From EX4484-2 sp964592095 (GTDB lineage: Archaea > Altiarchaeota > Altiarchaeia > IMC4 > QMZM01): 35,294 nt of DNA. Made by a program: the position numbers and the translations under genes. Within the stretch, counting starts at the first letter, position 1; each line of letters starts with the position of its first letter. The DNA is taken from assembly GCA_964592095.1 (NCBI GenBank), contig CAZQER010000006.1, forward strand, positions 1-35,294, read 5' to 3'. The notes beneath the pieces were generated by a model. It was given only the letters and a program-made list of their open reading frames with translations, had not been told where the DNA came from and ran no database searches. Below, one piece after another: positions 33,622 through 35,294 of the stretch.

Positions 33622-33891
33622 TCAAAATCTACTAATGTTTATAATATCAACCTGACTAACATTATTCATGCATCTAAGTTCCTCCTCTATCTCATCTATA
33701 CCGCCCTTCTTGTCATTCAATAATATCACAGCCTCTATTGACTTAATTCCAAATGCGATATCCTTTATTTCGCTTTTATGAACCTTACCGTAATCCCTAA
33801 CGATATCCTCAAGTTTCCCCTTTATCTCGTCCAGATCCGCGGTAACGGATTTTGGGGTAATTCTAATAGTAGCAGCAACATTCAAATCCAT
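33622..33891 (-). CDS. ef1b: Translation elongation factor 1-beta (aEF-1B)
   Basis: Guanine-nucleotide exchange factor for EF-1 alpha. The 89-residue length is exactly that of the archaeal family. The N-terminal AATIRITPKSVTADLDEIK, the central VHKSEIKDIAFGIKSIEAVILLND and the GGIDEIEEELRCMNNVSQVDI tail are the known exchange-domain parts. It follows rpl10e with one base between stop and start, so translation of the two is likely coupled. The zinc-ribbon gene that often precedes it in other archaea is absent. Confidence 0.95.
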   Translation of the reverse strand: MDLNVAATIRITPKSVTADLDEIKGKLEDIVRDYGKVHKSEIKDIAFGIKSIEAVILLNDKKGGIDEIEEELRCMNNVSQVDIINISRF

Positions 33892-33892
33892 T

Positions 33893-34435
33893 TTATTTAC
33901 CCTTCTTATTTTTAATCTCCCTTATGTTAATCTCCATATACCCGGGTAGTTTGGATATTCCTTTTTTTAATGCATCTTTAACATTATTTATGCTCTTTTC
34001 ATCATTATTTGTATAAACACTAAACACAGTTTTACCCTTTTTTAATCTTGCCGCTCTCCCCACTGGCTTTCCAAAGGCGTTCCTCATACCGCTCTGAATT
34101 CTATCAGCACCAGCACCAGTAGCCATTACATTTTCCCTCATCACATGATGTGGATAAACCCTTATCCTGAAATAATAATTTCCCTTACCAAGGCTCTTTT
34201 CAAGAGACCTATTTATAGCCATTCTTGCAGCTTCAAGAGCATTATGTCTTATCTGTATTTTCTCTTTTGTCACAACCGAAATTTCTATATCAAAATCACC
34301 CTTAGGATTCCCCATATTGTAATGTACAACCTTCAATCCAGGAATACCTGTAATAAAGGAGTCCTGAGGGTTGTTACTTACCCTAGTATATGCTGGTGAG
34401 TCCCACCTGTAACATCTGCCCGGTCTCAGAGACAT
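33893..34435 (-). CDS. rpl10e: Ribosomal protein uL16 (L10e)
   Basis: Archaeal/eukaryotic L10e, a large-subunit protein at the peptidyl-transferase and factor-binding site. The 180-residue sequence starts SLRPGRCYRWDSPAYTRVS, with ALEAARMAINRSLEK, VYPHHVMRENVMATGAGADRIQSGMR, and GKPVGRAARLKKGK, all strongly conserved. No clear Shine-Dalgarno site precedes the ATG, so a leaderless transcript is possible. It leads directly into the EF-1 beta gene; a pairing of translation genes is consistent with co-expression. Confidence 0.96.
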   Translation of the reverse strand: MSLRPGRCYRWDSPAYTRVSNNPQDSFITGIPGLKVVHYNMGNPKGDFDIEISVVTKEKIQIRHNALEAARMAINRSLEKSLGKGNYYFRIRVYPHHVMRENVMATGAGADRIQSGMRNAFGKPVGRAARLKKGKTVFSVYTNNDEKSINNVKDALKKGISKLPGYMEINIREIKNKKGK

Positions 34436-34519
34436 TTTATTTTTATTTTGAACACTTATCTAATTTCAAGTAGTCTAATAAAGATAGATTGTATGTATAA
34501 AAATTATAAAAATTGAGAC

Positions 34520-35206
34520 TTAGAATTCATTTAGTCTCATCTGTTTTCCTTTATTTAATGTATTCCACGACCTTCTCACAAATTCTGGTAGTTTTCCATC
34601 TCTTATTAGTTTTCTGATAAATACCTGTGTCCTTTCATCTGATGGATAACCTGAACCAAAGTCGCCATATTTATCTCTTATACCCCTAATAATCCTATCC
34701 CTCTCTACCTTTGCAAGAATGGATGCGGCTGCAACCTCAATGTATCTATCGTCTGCCTTATGTTCTGAAACAATTTCAGGAATGATAAAATCTTCATCCA
34801 GTGATTTATTTGATGATTTGAGGATATTTATTATTCTATTTCCGTAATCGTGTGCATTATTATCCACTGCATCCAAATAGATGATTTCGGGTATATTTTT
34901 CAAAGAGAGTATTATTTCAGCCACTTTAACGGCCTCAATAGCATTTAATGAATGTCTCTTTCTCAGGATATCAATCTCTTTCGGCGAGATTTCAATTAGA
35001 CTCCATTCAATTGCATTCTCCTTTATTTTTGGCTCAAGATATGCCCTTCTCAGAGGAGTCACCTTTTTTGAATCCCTTACATTCAATTTCTTAAGATTCT
35101 TTCTTCCATTTTCATCGAGAACAACACAACCGATAATCAATGGTCCTATTACGGGTCCCCTTCCAGCCTCATCTATTCCTCCAGTAATCCCACCATGTTC
35201 CATCAT
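34520..35206 (-). CDS. rnhB: Ribonuclease HII
   Basis: Removes ribonucleotides from DNA-RNA hybrids and misincorporated sites. The 228-residue protein has the acidic residues Asp12 and Glu13 in GIDEAGRGPVIGP, the DSKKVTPLRR segment, a later Asp in IYLDAVD, and HKADDRYIEVAAASILAKVERD, so the active site is complete. C-terminal FGSGYPSDERTQVF is typical of archaeal members. The start is ATG 35206 or 35203, both within a 13-bp tandem duplication that repeats the initiator region. 84 bp separate it from downstream rpl10e. Confidence 0.95.
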   Translation of the reverse strand: MMEHGGITGGIDEAGRGPVIGPLIIGCVVLDENGRKNLKKLNVRDSKKVTPLRRAYLEPKIKENAIEWSLIEISPKEIDILRKRHSLNAIEAVKVAEIILSLKNIPEIIYLDAVDNNAHDYGNRIINILKSSNKSLDEDFIIPEIVSEHKADDRYIEVAAASILAKVERDRIIRGIRDKYGDFGSGYPSDERTQVFIRKLIRDGKLPEFVRRSWNTLNKGKQMRLNEF

Positions 35207-35223
35207 AATTTTCCATCATAATT
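35198..35223. repeat. 13-bp tandem duplication spanning the rnhB start codon
   Basis: TTCCATCATAATT occurs at 35198-35210 and again at 35211-35223. On the minus strand this doubles ATGATGGAA, so an extra out-of-frame ATG pair lies 13 bp before the true start. Looser copies of ATGGAAATT continue upstream to about 35250. Confidence 0.75.
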
Positions 35224-35294
35224 TTCATAATTTCCATTAAAATTTCCATTAATTTTATAATTATCATAAAACACTTCTGTTCCTTAACCAGTTT

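Overview
The window is a chromosomal segment of an AT-rich archaeon. It encodes a type II chaperonin (thermosome), PCNA, Spt5 with SecE, archaeal L11, L10e and L35Ae, the 89-residue archaeal EF-1 beta, FtsZ, and an archaeal CDP-alcohol phosphatidyltransferase; some genes have TATA-like elements about 25 bp upstream and no Shine-Dalgarno site. The order ftsZ-secE-spt5-rpl11 without rpl1/rpl10/rpl12 directly after it resembles some Euryarchaeota. The exact lineage cannot be settled from the sequence. Coding density is high, genes are short-spaced, and no insertion sequences, prophage or CRISPR array were seen.

Layout. 1-640: a frameshifted remnant of a Cys-rich, thrombospondin-3-like surface protein gene. 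685-2440: ilvC-hisF (branched-chain amino acid and histidine synthesis). 2508-5719: an HTH regulator of the COG1395 type, the thermosome preceded by a perfect 26-bp direct repeat, and a macro-domain protein. 5733-10415 (minus): a small Mth938-fold protein and a 1427-residue TPR protein with four Ig-like beta domains. 10465-13033: argS and pcn. 13025-15489 (minus): a GH57 glucanase/amylase and a GT4 glycosyltransferase, a likely storage-polysaccharide pair. 15490-15853: a very AT-rich gap. 15854-17831: a CDP-alcohol phosphatidyltransferase and two coiled-coil proteins. 17849-20154 (minus): ftsZ-secE-spt5-rpl11. 20330-23278 (minus): porGDAB, four-subunit pyruvate (2-oxoacid):ferredoxin oxidoreductase. 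23375-24313: rpl35Ae with tRNA-Phe(GAA) directly abutting its stop codon, then a DUF457/YdjM-like membrane protein. 24368-32197: a long plus-strand run: LarA-like protein, isochorismatase-family hydrolase, MscS channel, then purN-purH-folC-folP. 32259-35206 (minus): rnhB, rpl10e, aEF-1 beta, UDP-glucose 6-dehydrogenase.

The most notable points are: the purN-purH-folC-folP cluster, which couples one-carbon purine steps to folate synthesis and is not the commonest archaeal solution; the giant TPR/Ig-like protein, whose start shares a symmetric TATA-like palindrome with divergent argS; the tandem 26-bp element before the thermosome; the zero-gap rpl35Ae/tRNA-Phe arrangement; and an orphan LarA homologue with Tyr where the nickel-binding His200 is expected. 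Nothing here is proven to be a wholly new system; the TPR/Ig protein is the best candidate for unknown biology.
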